A stretch of DNA of 62,933 nucleotides from Barnesiella sp. (GCA_014800945.1 JAAVFD010000033.1:1-62933); one strand, 5' to 3'; shown: positions 9,608-19,360, numbered from the stretch's first letter. Numbers and translations: made by a program. The notes: generated by a model from the sequence alone, not told the origin.

Positions 9608-10456
9608 TTATTTATTTATATCTCCTTTATTATTTTCTGATTTAGCCGGTAGTTTGAATCCATTCGCAACCAAAAACTGCATTGTGTCACGATATCCGCT
9701 TTCAAACACCTTTTCTATTTCCTTCAAGTTGAAAACTTTATATCTGGCTATTTCTTCATTTCTTATGACTATATCACATATCTCCATATCGTGAATCACA
9801 TTTGTCTTTGCCATCAGCTCATAAGAGCGCATTGCTATATCCACTATACCATTACCTACTGTAATTTTAGACAGAGGAGAACAATTCACACCTATTAAAT
9901 ATTTACATCTATTTCTTATTGACCAGGCGGGTAAATTGTGTAGTACGCCACCGTCAACATATCTTACTCCATCTATAACCTGAGGTTTGAAAACGATAGG
10001 GATACTACACGATGCGGCAACTCTTTCGGCTAATGGTCCTTTTTCAAAAATAACTTTGGTGCCCTCATCAAGATTTGTAGCACCAATAACTACCGGTATA
10101 GGCAAATCTTCAAGATTAGCATAGGGAATATGCTTACGCAGAAAGTTTTTAAACTTATCCAATCTGAATAAGCCATCCTTTGGCATAGAAAATTCACAGA
10201 AATCCGAAAAACGGCAATCACGGAAAAGTTCAACCATTTTTTCCGGTTCAATTCCGGCGCTGAACATCACAGCAGCAATAGATCCGGCACTCACTCCGGC
10301 TATTATATCCGGTTTAATACCTACCTCCTTCAATGCCTTTATAGCACCGGCATGTGCAAAACCTCTCGCACCGCCACCGCTAAGAACTAAACCCGTACGA
10401 AATTCCGGTCCCAAAATTCCGAATAAGTTCTTTACTATTTTTAATTTGCCTGTCAT
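9608..10456 (-). CDS. Patatin-like phospholipase
   Basis: An intracellular serine lipid hydrolase of 282 residues with the Ser-Asp dyad of patatins. The oxyanion loop SGGGARGFAHAG lies at about 26-37, the nucleophile elbow GVSAGS holds Ser56, and the DGG motif holds Asp168. There is no signal peptide or barrel domain, as in RssA/YchK-type proteins. It is the first gene of the pair with the GH13 enzyme. The start region is divergent from the yihY-like gene with overlapping promoter boxes. A phospholipase or lysophospholipase role is expected from the family; the substrate is unknown. Confidence 0.9.
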   Translation of the reverse strand: MTGKLKIVKNLFGILGPEFRTGLVLSGGGARGFAHAGAIKALKEVGIKPDIIAGVSAGSIAAVMFSAGIEPEKMVELFRDCRFSDFCEFSMPKDGLFRLDKFKNFLRKHIPYANLEDLPIPVVIGATNLDEGTKVIFEKGPLAERVAASCSIPIVFKPQVIDGVRYVDGGVLHNLPAWSIRNRCKYLIGVNCSPLSKITVGNGIVDIAMRSYELMAKTNVIHDMEICDIVIRNEEIARYKVFNLKEIEKVFESGYRDTMQFLVANGFKLPAKSENNKGDINK

Positions 10457-10477
10457 CTATAAAAGAATTAGAACTCA

Positions 10478-10510
10478 TTGACAAAAGTAATAATTTTTTT
10501 ACTAATTTTG
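10478..10510. promoter_or_regulatory. Overlapping divergent -7 boxes (patatin / yihY)
   Basis: Leftward TACTTTTG occupies 10482-10489 and rightward TAATTTTG occupies 10503-10510. The rightward box has a TTG at 10478-10480 (spacing 22), which overlaps the start of the leftward box. The two polymerase sites therefore cannot be filled at the same time. Confidence 0.5.
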
Positions 10511-10560
10511 CGAAAAATAACAAGCTATTAAAAGCAATATTAGCACAAATAAGTAAAGTA

Positions 10561-11949
10561 ATGGAAGAAGAACAACAGCCCAATAACGAGTACGATGCTC
10601 CTTCTGAGACTATAAGCTTTAATGACCGAATTAAAGCTTTGAAACAAAACATTATAGACAAGTACACATACTGCACAACCGGAGTATGGAGAGATTCACG
10701 AACTACCTGGAAAGTTGAAACCGTTAAGATAATCAATCTTTCCGTGAGGAGTTTTCTTGATAGAGATCTGCAATCACAAGCGTGTGCTATGGCATTCCGC
10801 ACCATTCTTGCTCTTGTTCCGGCGCTGGCTCTCCTGCTTGCTATCGGACGTGGATTTGGATTTCAGGAACTACTTAAAGAGCAACTTTACTCATATTTCC
10901 CATCTCAACGTGAAATTCTGGGCGAAGCATTCAATTTTGTAGATTCATATCTAAATCAAGCATCGGAAGGTATTTTTGTAGGTGTTGGTATTCTCTTCTT
11001 ACTCTGGACTTTGATTAGCCTTTTGATGAGTGCGGAAGACACATTCAACACTATTTGGAACGTACATGGCAGAACATTAATGCGTAAAATGACCGATTAT
11101 ATCGCAATTTTGCTCGTATTGCCTATCCTTATGATTTGCAGCGCAGGTCTGACTCTTTTAATGTCGAATACACTTCAGCATATTATACATGTTGATTCTC
11201 TTCGCCCGGCAATAGACTGGTTGTTAGATTTAGGTAGTCTTGTTTTCACTGCTCTCTTCTTTAGCGGTGCATACATGCTTATTCCCAACACTAAGGTGAA
11301 ATATAAAAATGCATTTATAATTGGTCTGATTGTTGCTGTTGCATTTCAGTTATTGCAATGGCTGTTTGTCACAGGTCAATTATATGTTACACGATATAAT
11401 GCGATATACGGTAGTTTCTCTTTCCTCCCGTTGTTCCTCATCTGGCTTCAACTTGTATGGCTCATCACTCTGATTGGCGCATTATTATGCTATGCATTGC
11501 AAAATGTCGGCTTTTATAATTTCTTTATTGACTCAAAAGACATATCAACCGCATACTACCGGAAAGTTGTATTAGGGGTTATGACAGTTATATCAAAACG
11601 TTTTTACGCTGATATGCCAGCTTTAACAGCCGGCGAACTGTCAAAGCAGTATTCATTTCCTATGAGTCTGGTTAATACTATCATCCCAATTCTTCACAGT
11701 GCCGGATTGATTTCATTCCTAAAACCAACAGGTGATACAGATGATTGTCCCATACAACCTGCACTTGATGTCAGCACACTGACATGCGGAGAAGTTTTGA
11801 AGAAAGTTCAAAACGTAGGTTCTGCCAATTTTATTCCGGAGTTTGATGAAAATTTCAAGGAACCAAACGAGCTCTGCGATGAAATAACTACAGAAATGGT
11901 TGATATGGCAGACAACGTAAAAATAATATCGTTCAATATACAACTTTAA
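10561..11949 (+). CDS. YihY/BrkB-family inner-membrane protein
   Basis: A 462-residue polytopic protein. A soluble N-terminus of about 75 residues leads into QSQACAMAFRTILALVPALALLLAIG, the hallmark first membrane segment of the YihY/virulence factor BrkB family. Further hydrophobic segments include GVGILFLLWTLISLLM, IAILLVLPILMICSAGLTLLM, LVFTALFFSGAYMLIPN, FIIGLIVAVAFQLLQWLF and LFLIWLQLVWLITLIGALLCYAL, about six in all. The C-terminal 120 residues are soluble and look winged-helix-like (LTAGELSKQYSFPMSLVNTIIPILHSAGLI). The family is sometimes called RNase BN in old annotation, which is wrong. Molecular role unknown. Confidence 0.88.
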   Translation: MEEEQQPNNEYDAPSETISFNDRIKALKQNIIDKYTYCTTGVWRDSRTTWKVETVKIINLSVRSFLDRDLQSQACAMAFRTILALVPALALLLAIGRGFGFQELLKEQLYSYFPSQREILGEAFNFVDSYLNQASEGIFVGVGILFLLWTLISLLMSAEDTFNTIWNVHGRTLMRKMTDYIAILLVLPILMICSAGLTLLMSNTLQHIIHVDSLRPAIDWLLDLGSLVFTALFFSGAYMLIPNTKVKYKNAFIIGLIVAVAFQLLQWLFVTGQLYVTRYNAIYGSFSFLPLFLIWLQLVWLITLIGALLCYALQNVGFYNFFIDSKDISTAYYRKVVLGVMTVISKRFYADMPALTAGELSKQYSFPMSLVNTIIPILHSAGLISFLKPTGDTDDCPIQPALDVSTLTCGEVLKKVQNVGSANFIPEFDENFKEPNELCDEITTEMVDMADNVKIISFNIQL

Positions 11950-11961
11950 TCAAGCAACGTT

Positions 11962-12336
11962 ATGAAAAAAGTAATTTCTACTAAAGCTGCTCCCGCAGCT
12001 ATTGGTCCTTACAGCCAGGCTATTGACCTTGGTAACATGGTATTTATCTCCGGTCAGATTCCCGTTAATCCCGCAACCGGTGAGATTCCTGAAGGCATCA
12101 AGGCTCAGACAGCACAGAGCATCAGCAATATCAAAGCTATTCTTGCTGAAGCAGGACTAAGCATTGACAACGTTGTCAAAACAACAGTATTCCTCGCCGA
12201 CATGAGCCTTTTTGGCGAAATGAACGAAGTTTATGGAGCTGAATTCACTGATCCCTATCCCGCCCGTTCAGCTGTTGCCGTTCGTGAGCTTCCCAAACAG
12301 GTACTCGTTGAAATCGAAACAATCGCAGTTCGATAA
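11962..12336 (+). CDS. ridA: RidA reactive enamine/imine deaminase
   Basis: A YjgF/YER057c/UK114 protein of 124 residues that hydrolyses 2-aminoacrylate and related enamines made by PLP enzymes. Family marks are AIGPYSQAI near the N-terminus, [17 protein letters not shown], and the C-terminal [18 protein letters not shown] containing the substrate-binding Arg. It starts 12 nt after the yihY-like gene, so cotranscription is likely, and it ends at a strong terminator. Confidence 0.95.
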   Translation: MKKVISTKAAPAAIGPYSQAIDLGNMVFISGQIPVNPATGEIPEGIKAQTAQSISNIKAILAEAGLSIDNVVKTTVFLADMSLFGEMNEVYGAEFTDPYPARSAVAVRELPKQVLVEIETIAVR

Positions 12337-12351
12337 ATTCTATCTCCAATA

Positions 12352-12398
12352 TAAAATAAATAAGGTGTTACTGATGTAACACCTTATTTATTTTATAT
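12352..12398. terminator. Bidirectional terminator between ridA and folC
   Basis: A long perfect stem (AAATAAGGTGTTAC pairing with GTAACACCTTATTT, 4-nt loop) flanked by A- and T-rich tracts sits between two converging genes and can serve both. Confidence 0.85.
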
Positions 12399-12407
12399 AC
12401 TGATATA

Positions 12408-13709
12408 CTAAATACAGCTTGCGAGAAAATCAGCTACTATAAAAGTTGAACCGCCAATAAATATTGAATCGCTATCAGACGTTCTGCTTAATACGGCATC
12501 GTAGGCTGCCTGCACGGACGGATAAGCGCTCCCCTCAATACCATGCTTAGTCGCCAAGTGTTTCAATTCTTCAGCAGGCAATGCTCTTGCCACACTTGCT
12601 TCAGTAAAATAGAACTTTGTATTGGGTATTGCTTTCATCAAATCAAGAATTCCACTCACATCCTTATCATTCACAAAACCGATAACCATATTTCTAACAC
12701 CGGGCATAGAAGTTATCCGATCAGCCAGATACTTCCAACCTCCCGTATTATGTCCTGTATCACACACAATCAATGGTCTTGATTTCACTACCATCCACCT
12801 TCCGGCAAGCCCGGTCAATTCGCAAACTTTAGAAAAACCTTTCTTTACTGCACTATCCGAAATAATGTAACCCTGCTGTTTAAGCACTTTTACTGTTTCC
12901 AGTATTGTTGCAGCATTTTTCACCTGCCAGTCACCTGTAAGCTCCCCTTCAATATCTCCGAATGATCTGCTTACATATCTGTTTGCATTATCGCCGGTTG
13001 TGCTTGATAATATTTCCGCCTCATCCTCGGCAAAAATTGCATGAGAACAAACCCTTTCAGCTGTTTCACTGAATACCTTCCTCACTTCACCGCGTGCTTC
13101 TCCAATTACAACCGGCACTCCTGGTTTTATTATACCCGCCTTCTCTTTTGCTATCTTTTCCAGTGTATCACCTAAGAATTGAGTATGATCAAAAGATATA
13201 TTGCTAATTACACTCACGCAAGGGGTAATGATATTGGTGCTGTCAAGTCTTCCACCCAAACCGGTCTCAATAATTCCGAAATCCACATTGCTGCGAGAAA
13301 AATACTCAAATGCCATGACCATAGTGAGCTCAAAGAATGACGGACATAAATTCAACTCACTCTTTATGTAACGATTAACAAAATCAATAACATCCTCCTT
13401 TGGAATCATCTTACCGTTCACCCTTATCCGCTCTCTGAAATCAACCAGATGGGGTGACGTATAAAGTCCGACTCTATACCCCGCACTCTGCAATATAGCG
13501 GCAAGAGTATGGGCTGTAGAACCTTTACCGTTTGTTCCGGCAATATGAATTGATGTAAAATCTCTGTCGGGATTTCCAAAAGAGGCTGATAGAGCAAGAG
13601 ATGTATCAAGTCCCGGTTTGTATGCGCTGCCTCCGTCTCTCTGAAAAACGGCAAGCCGGCTATACAACCAGTCTATTGTATCATCGTAAGTATTAAAACT
13701 GAGTGACAT
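12408..13709 (-). CDS. folC: Bifunctional folylpolyglutamate/dihydrofolate synthase
   Basis: This Mur-ligase-fold enzyme adds glutamate to dihydropteroate and to folates. The P-loop HIAGTNGKGSTAHTLAAIL, the YTSPHLVDFRERIRVNG loop, FGIIETGLGGRLDSTN and the C-terminal DTGHNTGG are all present. I chose the ATG at 13709 (MSLSFNTYDDTIDWLY). The frame is open to 13805, but that extension (MCCCVLCC...) is Cys-rich, lacks family similarity and lies inside the chrA gene. With this start it follows the chromate transporter gene by only 2 nt, so the three genes likely form one leftward operon. The length, 433 residues, is normal. Confidence 0.93.
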   Translation of the reverse strand: MSLSFNTYDDTIDWLYSRLAVFQRDGGSAYKPGLDTSLALSASFGNPDRDFTSIHIAGTNGKGSTAHTLAAILQSAGYRVGLYTSPHLVDFRERIRVNGKMIPKEDVIDFVNRYIKSELNLCPSFFELTMVMAFEYFSRSNVDFGIIETGLGGRLDSTNIITPCVSVISNISFDHTQFLGDTLEKIAKEKAGIIKPGVPVVIGEARGEVRKVFSETAERVCSHAIFAEDEAEILSSTTGDNANRYVSRSFGDIEGELTGDWQVKNAATILETVKVLKQQGYIISDSAVKKGFSKVCELTGLAGRWMVVKSRPLIVCDTGHNTGGWKYLADRITSMPGVRNMVIGFVNDKDVSGILDLMKAIPNTKFYFTEASVARALPAEELKHLATKHGIEGSAYPSVQAAYDAVLSRTSDSDSIFIGGSTFIVADFLASCI

Positions 13710-13711
13710 AT

Positions 13712-14284
13712 TCAAAAAATAAAGTAACCCGCTATTCCGGCGAGTACAATTACCAGAATCGGGTGTATCTTGGTAAAGAACACAACACAGAACGCAACAA
13801 CACAAATAATTATGCTCGCTATTACATCGGACGAAACAGAACCGAAGTTAGCCGAATTCATCAGCAACAGTGCCGCAGACGCAATTAAGCCGACAACAAC
13901 AGGACGTAATCCGGTAAAAACACCCTTTACAATAGCACTATCCTTGTGTCTTGTAATGAAATGGCTTGTATAGGTCGTCAGAAAAAAAGACGGTAACACC
14001 ACCACCAATGTACACACTATTGAACCTAAAATACCGAAAAGCGGACTTGAAAAAAGCTGAGAAGATTCGCCGGGTGCAACATATCCGATATATGTAGCTG
14101 AATTAATCCCTATAGGACCCGGAGTCATCTGAGAGATAGCCACAATATCAGTAAACATCTGCTCGGTTATCCATCCCGGACCAACAATCTCGCGTTCTAT
14201 CAACGCCAGCATCGCGTATCCTCCACCAAAACCGAACAAACCTATTTTAAGGTAAGCCCAAATTAATTTAAGATATATCATCAC
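13712..14284 (-). CDS. Chromate transporter half-protein, second
   Basis: A single CHR domain of 190 residues, one half of a two-gene short-chain ChrA transporter. The signature FGFGGGYAMLALIEREIVGPGWIT lies near residues 16-39, followed by ISQMTPGPIGINSATYIGY and several hydrophobic helices. Its start overlaps the end of the other half by 17 nt, and it ends 2 nt before folC. The family exports chromate by antiport, but in gut anaerobes the natural substrate is uncertain. Confidence 0.9.
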   Translation of the reverse strand: MMIYLKLIWAYLKIGLFGFGGGYAMLALIEREIVGPGWITEQMFTDIVAISQMTPGPIGINSATYIGYVAPGESSQLFSSPLFGILGSIVCTLVVVLPSFFLTTYTSHFITRHKDSAIVKGVFTGLRPVVVGLIASAALLLMNSANFGSVSSDVIASIIICVVAFCVVFFTKIHPILVIVLAGIAGYFIF

Positions 14285-14867
14285 CCACCTCCTTTCTTTG
14301 AAGTTCGCGTGTTCGCTTCAGTTGCCTGCGATACCATAAATAACCACCGATGCCGCCAAGCACAATATATAATATAGGATTGGACACAATCGGTAATTTT
14401 GACCAGATCAGAAGAGCCACTGCAATCGGGATTGAGACAGTTTTCCAGCCTATTTTAGCTGCCTTTGCCGAAGTTATAACAGGGGCTACAATCAGAGCAA
14501 CAACAGCCGGACGGATACCTTTGAACACCTTACTCAAAATCTCATTATTTTTTATTAAATCCGGAGTGAGGAAAATTGCTATCGCCAAAATTATCATAAA
14601 CGACGGCAATATCGTGCCAAGGGCTGCACACATACTCCCTCTCATGCCCCGCAGACGGTCTCCAACTGCAACTGATATGTTTACTGCAAGAATCCCAGGC
14701 AATGACTGAGCCACCGCAAGTTGATCAAGAAATTCATCCTTTTCAAGCCAATGATGCTTATCTACAATTTCCTTTTCTATTATGGAAATCATTGCCCATC
14801 CGCCGCCAAAAGTAAATGCTCCTATCTTGAAGAAGGTAATAAAGAGATTAAAAAAAATATTATTCAT
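14268..14867 (-). CDS. Chromate transporter half-protein, first
   Basis: The partner CHR-domain protein, 199 residues. The motif FTFGGGWAMISIIEKEIVDKHHW is followed by LAVAQSLPGILAVNISVAVGDRLRG, the counterpart of the PGPIG motif in its neighbour. Opposite insertion of the two halves in the membrane is known for short CHR pairs. It is first in the chrA-chrA-folC unit, and a -7 box lies about 25 nt upstream. The C-terminus is charged (RRQLKRTRELQRKE). Confidence 0.9.
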   Translation of the reverse strand: MNNIFFNLFITFFKIGAFTFGGGWAMISIIEKEIVDKHHWLEKDEFLDQLAVAQSLPGILAVNISVAVGDRLRGMRGSMCAALGTILPSFMIILAIAIFLTPDLIKNNEILSKVFKGIRPAVVALIVAPVITSAKAAKIGWKTVSIPIAVALLIWSKLPIVSNPILYIVLGGIGGYLWYRRQLKRTRELQRKEVGDDIS

Positions 14868-14891
14868 TTTTTATGCTGATGGAATTTTACG

Positions 14892-14936
14892 CAAAGGTAA
14901 GAATATTCTTTTATTGTATCGGAATTACTATCTTTG
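14892..14936. promoter_or_regulatory. Divergent -7 boxes for chrA pair and TamA-like gene
   Basis: Leftward TACCTTTG (14892-14899) faces the chromate genes. Rightward TATCTTTG (14929-14936) faces the barrel gene. Neither has a clear TTTG at the right spacing. The rightward box covers the TTG at 14934, so that TTG is unlikely to be the start codon. Confidence 0.5.
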
Positions 14937-14957
14937 CAAACCATTATATCCGAAAGT

Positions 14958-17309
14958 TTGAAATTATTCGCAAACAGTTTTACCAAAGTAAGCCTTCTGC
15001 CGGCTCACATTGCGGCACTAATTTGTGTTGGACTGCTCTTATGGGGATGCAGCTCGGCAAAACACGTGCCTTCAGGAAATTATCTTCTTGAGGATGTAAA
15101 GATTAACATCAACGACAGCACCGAAACAGTTGAATCATCTGAACTGGTCAATTACCTTAGACAGAGCCCGAATCATAAGGTTTTCGGATTTCTCAAACTG
15201 CAGCTCGCCACATATAATATGAGTGGTAGCGACACCACTAAATGGTACAACAGATGGGTGAGGCGCCTTGGGCAAGCACCGGTAATTTATGACTCAGAGC
15301 TCACGGAGGCATCCGCTAAACAGTTGCGCACAGCTATGATTAACAGGGGCTTTATGGATGCACTGGTTACGGTTGACACTATAGCTGATTCTACTAAGAA
15401 AAAAATGCATGTTGCCTACAACATTATTCCCGGCAACCCCAGAGTCATTTCCGCCATTACATATGATATAAATGATTCGGTCATCGCACCGCTCGTGCTT
15501 GCCGATTCTGCCCTTTTCACACTTGCCCCGGGTGATATTTTTGATAGAAATCGCCTTGACAATGAACGCGGTCTTATCGCCGGAAGGCTTAGAAACAAAG
15601 GATATTACTCTTTTTCAAAAGAGGATATTATATTCTTTGCCGACACAGCAGAAAATTCGCTCGATGTTGAGCTGACCATGAGCATTCGTCCTCCACGCAG
15701 AATGGAAAATCAGGCTCCTGACACCACTTTGGTTCATCCGGTTTACAAAATCGGAAAAGTAGTGTTTATTACCGATGCCGGAAATCCCTCTGAACTCCGT
15801 GACACGGTTGAATACCGTGACATTGAGGTTATCTACGGTTCAGACAGGTACATAAAGCCTAAAGTTCTTGAAGAAAAATGTTTCATAACACCCGGGAAAT
15901 TATATCAGGCATCGGAAGTTGACAGAACTTATGAGGCTTTATCCCAATTAGGTATCCTCAGAACCATAAACATAGAAATGGTTCCGGCTGAAATTACTGA
16001 CAGTTGTGCCATGCTAAACGCATTTGTGCTGCTTACGAGAAATAAAAAGCAAGGTATATCTCTTGAGCTTGAAGGCACTAATTCCGAAGGTGACCTCGGA
16101 TTTGGAGTAGGCGTTTCATACACTCACCGCAATCTGGGCAAACGATCGGAATTGCTTAACACCAAATTCAGAGTCAACTATGAGAGCCTTTCAGGTAATA
16201 TTTCAGGACTCATCAATGACAGATACACCGAGTACGCTGCTGAAACCGGTATTACATTTCCGAAGTTCCTGTTCCCGTTTCTTTCGCGAAACTTTAAGCA
16301 GCGTGTTAAAGCTGTTACCGAGTTGGCGGTTTCGTTTAACTATCAGGAGCGACCGGAATACACAAGAATCATAGCCGGAGCGGCATGGAAATATAAATGG
16401 ACAGCAAGGGCTAACAGGGAACGCAGAACCTTTGACCTTATTGACATTAATTATGTGTACCTGCCGGAAAGTACTATTGATTTCATCAATCAGATAGCAC
16501 CGACAAATCCGCTGCTAAGATACAGTTACGAGGATCACTTTATAATGCGAAGCGGTTACACATTTTACCGAACAAACAGACGCATCATTTCCGCCGCTGA
16601 CAAGCAGGCGATTACACAACCGTTCATTTATACTCTTAGAATCAACGGAGAAGTTGCGGGCAATTTACTCTATGCGATATCATCACTTTTAGGTCAGAAA
16701 CGCAGCGATGGTGTTTACAAATTATTCGGAATTCAATATTCGCAATACGCTAAAGCCGAGATTGACTATTCACTCACAAAAAATCTCGCCTACCGACACA
16801 CCCTTGCTTTCCGTGCCGGATTTGGCATTGGTGTGCCATACGGTAATTCACGTGCGTTGCCTTTTGAAAAACGCTTCTATGCCGGTGGCGCGAACGGAGT
16901 GAGAGGCTGGGGTGTAAGAACCCTTGGTCCGGGTTGTTACGACTCTAAAAACAATGTGACCGACTTTATTAATCAGTGCGGTGACATCAGTTTTATAACC
17001 AGTCTCGAGTACCGCATGAAACTCTTCTGGGTATTTGAAGGTGCTATTTTTGCTGATGCCGGAAATATCTGGACCATACATAATTACGAGAATCAGCCCG
17101 GAGGTTTGTTCCGCTTTGACACTTTCTGGAAACAGATTGCCGCAAGCTATGGCGCCGGTCTCAGGCTTGATTTCACATATTTCTTACTGAGGTTTGACCT
17201 TGGATTGAAAGCTCATAATCCTGCCATGAATCAGGAAAGATGGCCAATAATTCATCCACGATGGAAAAGGGATGCCACATTTCATTTTTCTGTAGGATAC
17301 CCATTCTGA
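14958..17309 (+). CDS. BamA/TamA-family outer-membrane protein (lipoprotein-type N-terminus)
   Basis: An Omp85-superfamily protein of about 783 residues. The N-terminus has a hydrophobic stretch ending LLLWGCSSAK, a lipobox. POTRA-like segments follow (YDSELTEASAKQLRTAMINRGF; GDIFDRNRLDNERGLIAGRLRNKGYY), then a C-terminal 16-strand-type barrel carrying the lid-loop motif FYAGGANGVRGWGVRTLGPG. This suits a TamA-like factor for outer-membrane protein or lipid assembly. I use the TTG at 14958, because the earlier TTG at 14934 lies inside the -7 box. The frame starts 15 nt before the phosphatase gene, and tamA-gph-purB may be one unit. Confidence 0.88.
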   Translation: MKLFANSFTKVSLLPAHIAALICVGLLLWGCSSAKHVPSGNYLLEDVKININDSTETVESSELVNYLRQSPNHKVFGFLKLQLATYNMSGSDTTKWYNRWVRRLGQAPVIYDSELTEASAKQLRTAMINRGFMDALVTVDTIADSTKKKMHVAYNIIPGNPRVISAITYDINDSVIAPLVLADSALFTLAPGDIFDRNRLDNERGLIAGRLRNKGYYSFSKEDIIFFADTAENSLDVELTMSIRPPRRMENQAPDTTLVHPVYKIGKVVFITDAGNPSELRDTVEYRDIEVIYGSDRYIKPKVLEEKCFITPGKLYQASEVDRTYEALSQLGILRTINIEMVPAEITDSCAMLNAFVLLTRNKKQGISLELEGTNSEGDLGFGVGVSYTHRNLGKRSELLNTKFRVNYESLSGNISGLINDRYTEYAAETGITFPKFLFPFLSRNFKQRVKAVTELAVSFNYQERPEYTRIIAGAAWKYKWTARANRERRTFDLIDINYVYLPESTIDFINQIAPTNPLLRYSYEDHFIMRSGYTFYRTNRRIISAADKQAITQPFIYTLRINGEVAGNLLYAISSLLGQKRSDGVYKLFGIQYSQYAKAEIDYSLTKNLAYRHTLAFRAGFGIGVPYGNSRALPFEKRFYAGGANGVRGWGVRTLGPGCYDSKNNVTDFINQCGDISFITSLEYRMKLFWVFEGAIFADAGNIWTIHNYENQPGGLFRFDTFWKQIAASYGAGLRLDFTYFLLRFDLGLKAHNPAMNQERWPIIHPRWKRDATFHFSVGYPF

Positions 17310-17324
17310 ATTAAATGTCTGAAT

Positions 17325-17990
17325 ATGAAGAAACTTGTAATATTTGATCTTGACGGCACTCTCCTGAACACTATAGCAGATCTTGCCAATGCATCGAATT
17401 ACGCTCTGACACAATGCGGCTTCCCAACACACGCCCCATCCTCCTATCCATATTTTGTTGGAAACGGTGTATCCAAATTACTGGAAAGAATCGTTCCTGA
17501 AGATGAACGTTCTCAATCAACGCTCCAGAAAATGAGACAATTTTTCTCAGAATACTATAACGCCCACTGCACCGATTTCACTACTCCTTATCCGAGAATA
17601 CCTGAGCTAATTAAAGAGTTGACTGATAATGGCATCTCTGTTGCTGTCGCTTCAAACAAGTATCAGGAGGCGGTGAGCAAGCTTATTTCCCACTTTTTCC
17701 CGGACATTCAGTGGGCGGCGGTAGAAGGTCAGAAGGAAGGAAGACACACCAAACCGGATCCTTCTATCATATTTGAAATCCTTTCCCAACACCCTACTGC
17801 CAAAAGCGAAGTGCTGTATGTTGGTGACTCTGGCATAGATATGGAAACTGCCAGACGCGCATGTGTTCAGAGCTGCGGTGTAGCGTGGGGATTCCGTCCC
17901 GTATCAGAACTGAAAGAGAATTATGCCGACAATATTGTGGATTCACCACAGGAAATTTACGACATCGCTATTTCTGAAAATATCATATAA
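17325..17990 (+). CDS. HAD-family phosphatase, phosphoglycolate phosphatase-like
   Basis: A haloacid-dehalogenase hydrolase of 221 residues with motif I FDLDGTLLNT at about 5-14, motif II VAVASNKYQ, the lysine in HTKPDPSIIFEIL and motif IV YVGDSGIDMETARRA. The helical cap (SYPYFVGNGVSKLLERIVPE) is of the Gph/PGP type. It probably dephosphorylates 2-phosphoglycolate or another small phosphate ester; specificity is inferred from the cap only. Only 15 nt separate it from the barrel gene. Confidence 0.88.
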   Translation: MKKLVIFDLDGTLLNTIADLANASNYALTQCGFPTHAPSSYPYFVGNGVSKLLERIVPEDERSQSTLQKMRQFFSEYYNAHCTDFTTPYPRIPELIKELTDNGISVAVASNKYQEAVSKLISHFFPDIQWAAVEGQKEGRHTKPDPSIIFEILSQHPTAKSEVLYVGDSGIDMETARRACVQSCGVAWGFRPVSELKENYADNIVDSPQEIYDIAISENII

Positions 17991-18016
17991 ATTATAAATA
18001 TAAAATCGAAATAATC

Positions 18017-19360
18017 ATGCAACTGACACAGCTCACTGCCATCTCTCCTGTTGACGGTCGCTATCGCAGCAAATGCGAAAGCCTTGACAAATACTTTTCG
18101 GAATTTGCTCTTATCCACTACAGGGTTCGTGTAGAGGTGGAGTATTTCATTGCTTTATGCGAAATTCCTCTGCCTCAGCTAAGTGAGGTTAATAAAAATA
18201 TTTTTCCGGAACTTAGAAATATATACCTCAACTTCACAATTGCTGATGCTGAAAGAATTAAAGAAATTGAAAGTGTTACCAACCATGACGTTAAGGCTGT
18301 TGAGTACTTCCTCAAGGAGCGCTTTGACGCACTCGGTTTGGAAAATTACAAGGAATTCATTCACTTCGGTCTAACCAGTCAGGATATAAACAACACCTCT
18401 GTTCCTATGTCAATCAAGGAATCACTGCACGATGTGTATATTCCCGCGCTGCGTGAAGTTATTGATTTTCTTGACAACAAGGCTGAAGAGTGGAAAGATA
18501 TACCCATGCTTGCCAAAACTCATGGTCAGCCCGCTTCACCTACACGTCTCGGCAAGGAAATAAAGGTGTTTGCCTACAGACTCGCCACCCAGCTTAAAGC
18601 TCTTGAGGCAGTGCCTGTTAGCGGTAAATTCGGAGGAGCAACCGGCAATTTCAACGCTCATCTCACAGCCTACCCCGGTATTGACTGGCGTTCATTCGCT
18701 GCGACATTCCTCAGCAAAAAACTCGGCATTGAAAGAGAGGAATACACCACTCAGATTTCTAACTACGACAATCTTGCCGCATTATTTGATGCAATGAGAC
18801 GTATCAACACTATCCTCATTGACCTTGACCGCGATATCTGGCAGTACATATCCATGGAGTACTTCAAGCAAAAAATCAAGGCTGGCGAAGTTGGTTCATC
18901 CGCCATGCCGCACAAAGTAAATCCCATTGACTTTGAAAACTCTGAAGGCAACCTCGGAATTGCTAACGCCATTCTTGAACATCTCGCTACAAAACTGCCT
19001 GTAAGCCGACTCCAGCGCGACCTCACCGATAGCACTGTTCTCAGAAACATAGGAGTACCTATGGCTCATTCACTTATCGCAATTGCAAGTACCCTCAAAG
19101 GACTAAACAAGCTCATCCTGCACCGCGAAAGCATTGATGCCGACCTTGACAATATGTGGAATGTGGTTGCCGAAGGTATTCAGACCATTCTTCGTAGAGA
19201 AGGTTATCCCAAACCTTACGAAACCCTCAAGCAACTCACAAGAGTCAACTCAACCGTTACAGCTCAGAGTATCTCTGATTTCATTGACACTTTGAATGTA
19301 AGTGATTCTGTTAAGGCTGAGCTAAAGAAACTAACTCCGCACACCTACACCGGTTATTAA
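18017..19360 (+). CDS. purB: Adenylosuccinate lyase
   Basis: The enzyme cleaves SAICAR and adenylosuccinate in purine synthesis. The 447-residue length fits the long E. coli-type PurB. Motifs include TAISPVDGRYRSK at the N-terminus, ESVTNHDVKAVEYF, HFGLTSQDINNTSVP, KTHGQPASPTRLGKE and the fumarase/aspartase signature GSSAMPHKVNPIDFENSEGN with the mobile-loop Ser. It lies 26 nt after the phosphatase and ends at a strong terminator. Confidence 0.97.
   Translation: MQLTQLTAISPVDGRYRSKCESLDKYFSEFALIHYRVRVEVEYFIALCEIPLPQLSEVNKNIFPELRNIYLNFTIADAERIKEIESVTNHDVKAVEYFLKERFDALGLENYKEFIHFGLTSQDINNTSVPMSIKESLHDVYIPALREVIDFLDNKAEEWKDIPMLAKTHGQPASPTRLGKEIKVFAYRLATQLKALEAVPVSGKFGGATGNFNAHLTAYPGIDWRSFAATFLSKKLGIEREEYTTQISNYDNLAALFDAMRRINTILIDLDRDIWQYISMEYFKQKIKAGEVGSSAMPHKVNPIDFENSEGNLGIANAILEHLATKLPVSRLQRDLTDSTVLRNIGVPMAHSLIAIASTLKGLNKLILHRESIDADLDNMWNVVAEGIQTILRREGYPKPYETLKQLTRVNSTVTAQSISDFIDTLNVSDSVKAELKKLTPHTYTGY

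Noticed and set aside
10380-10805. 141-codon leftward frame across the patatin-yihY gap
   Set aside because: It covers the divergent promoter and both gene starts; no motif.
13710-13805. Cys-rich N-terminal extension of folC (MCCCVLCC...)
   Set aside because: Lies in the chrA coding region, unlike any FolC; the internal ATG at 13709 sits 2 nt after the chrA stop and gives normal length.
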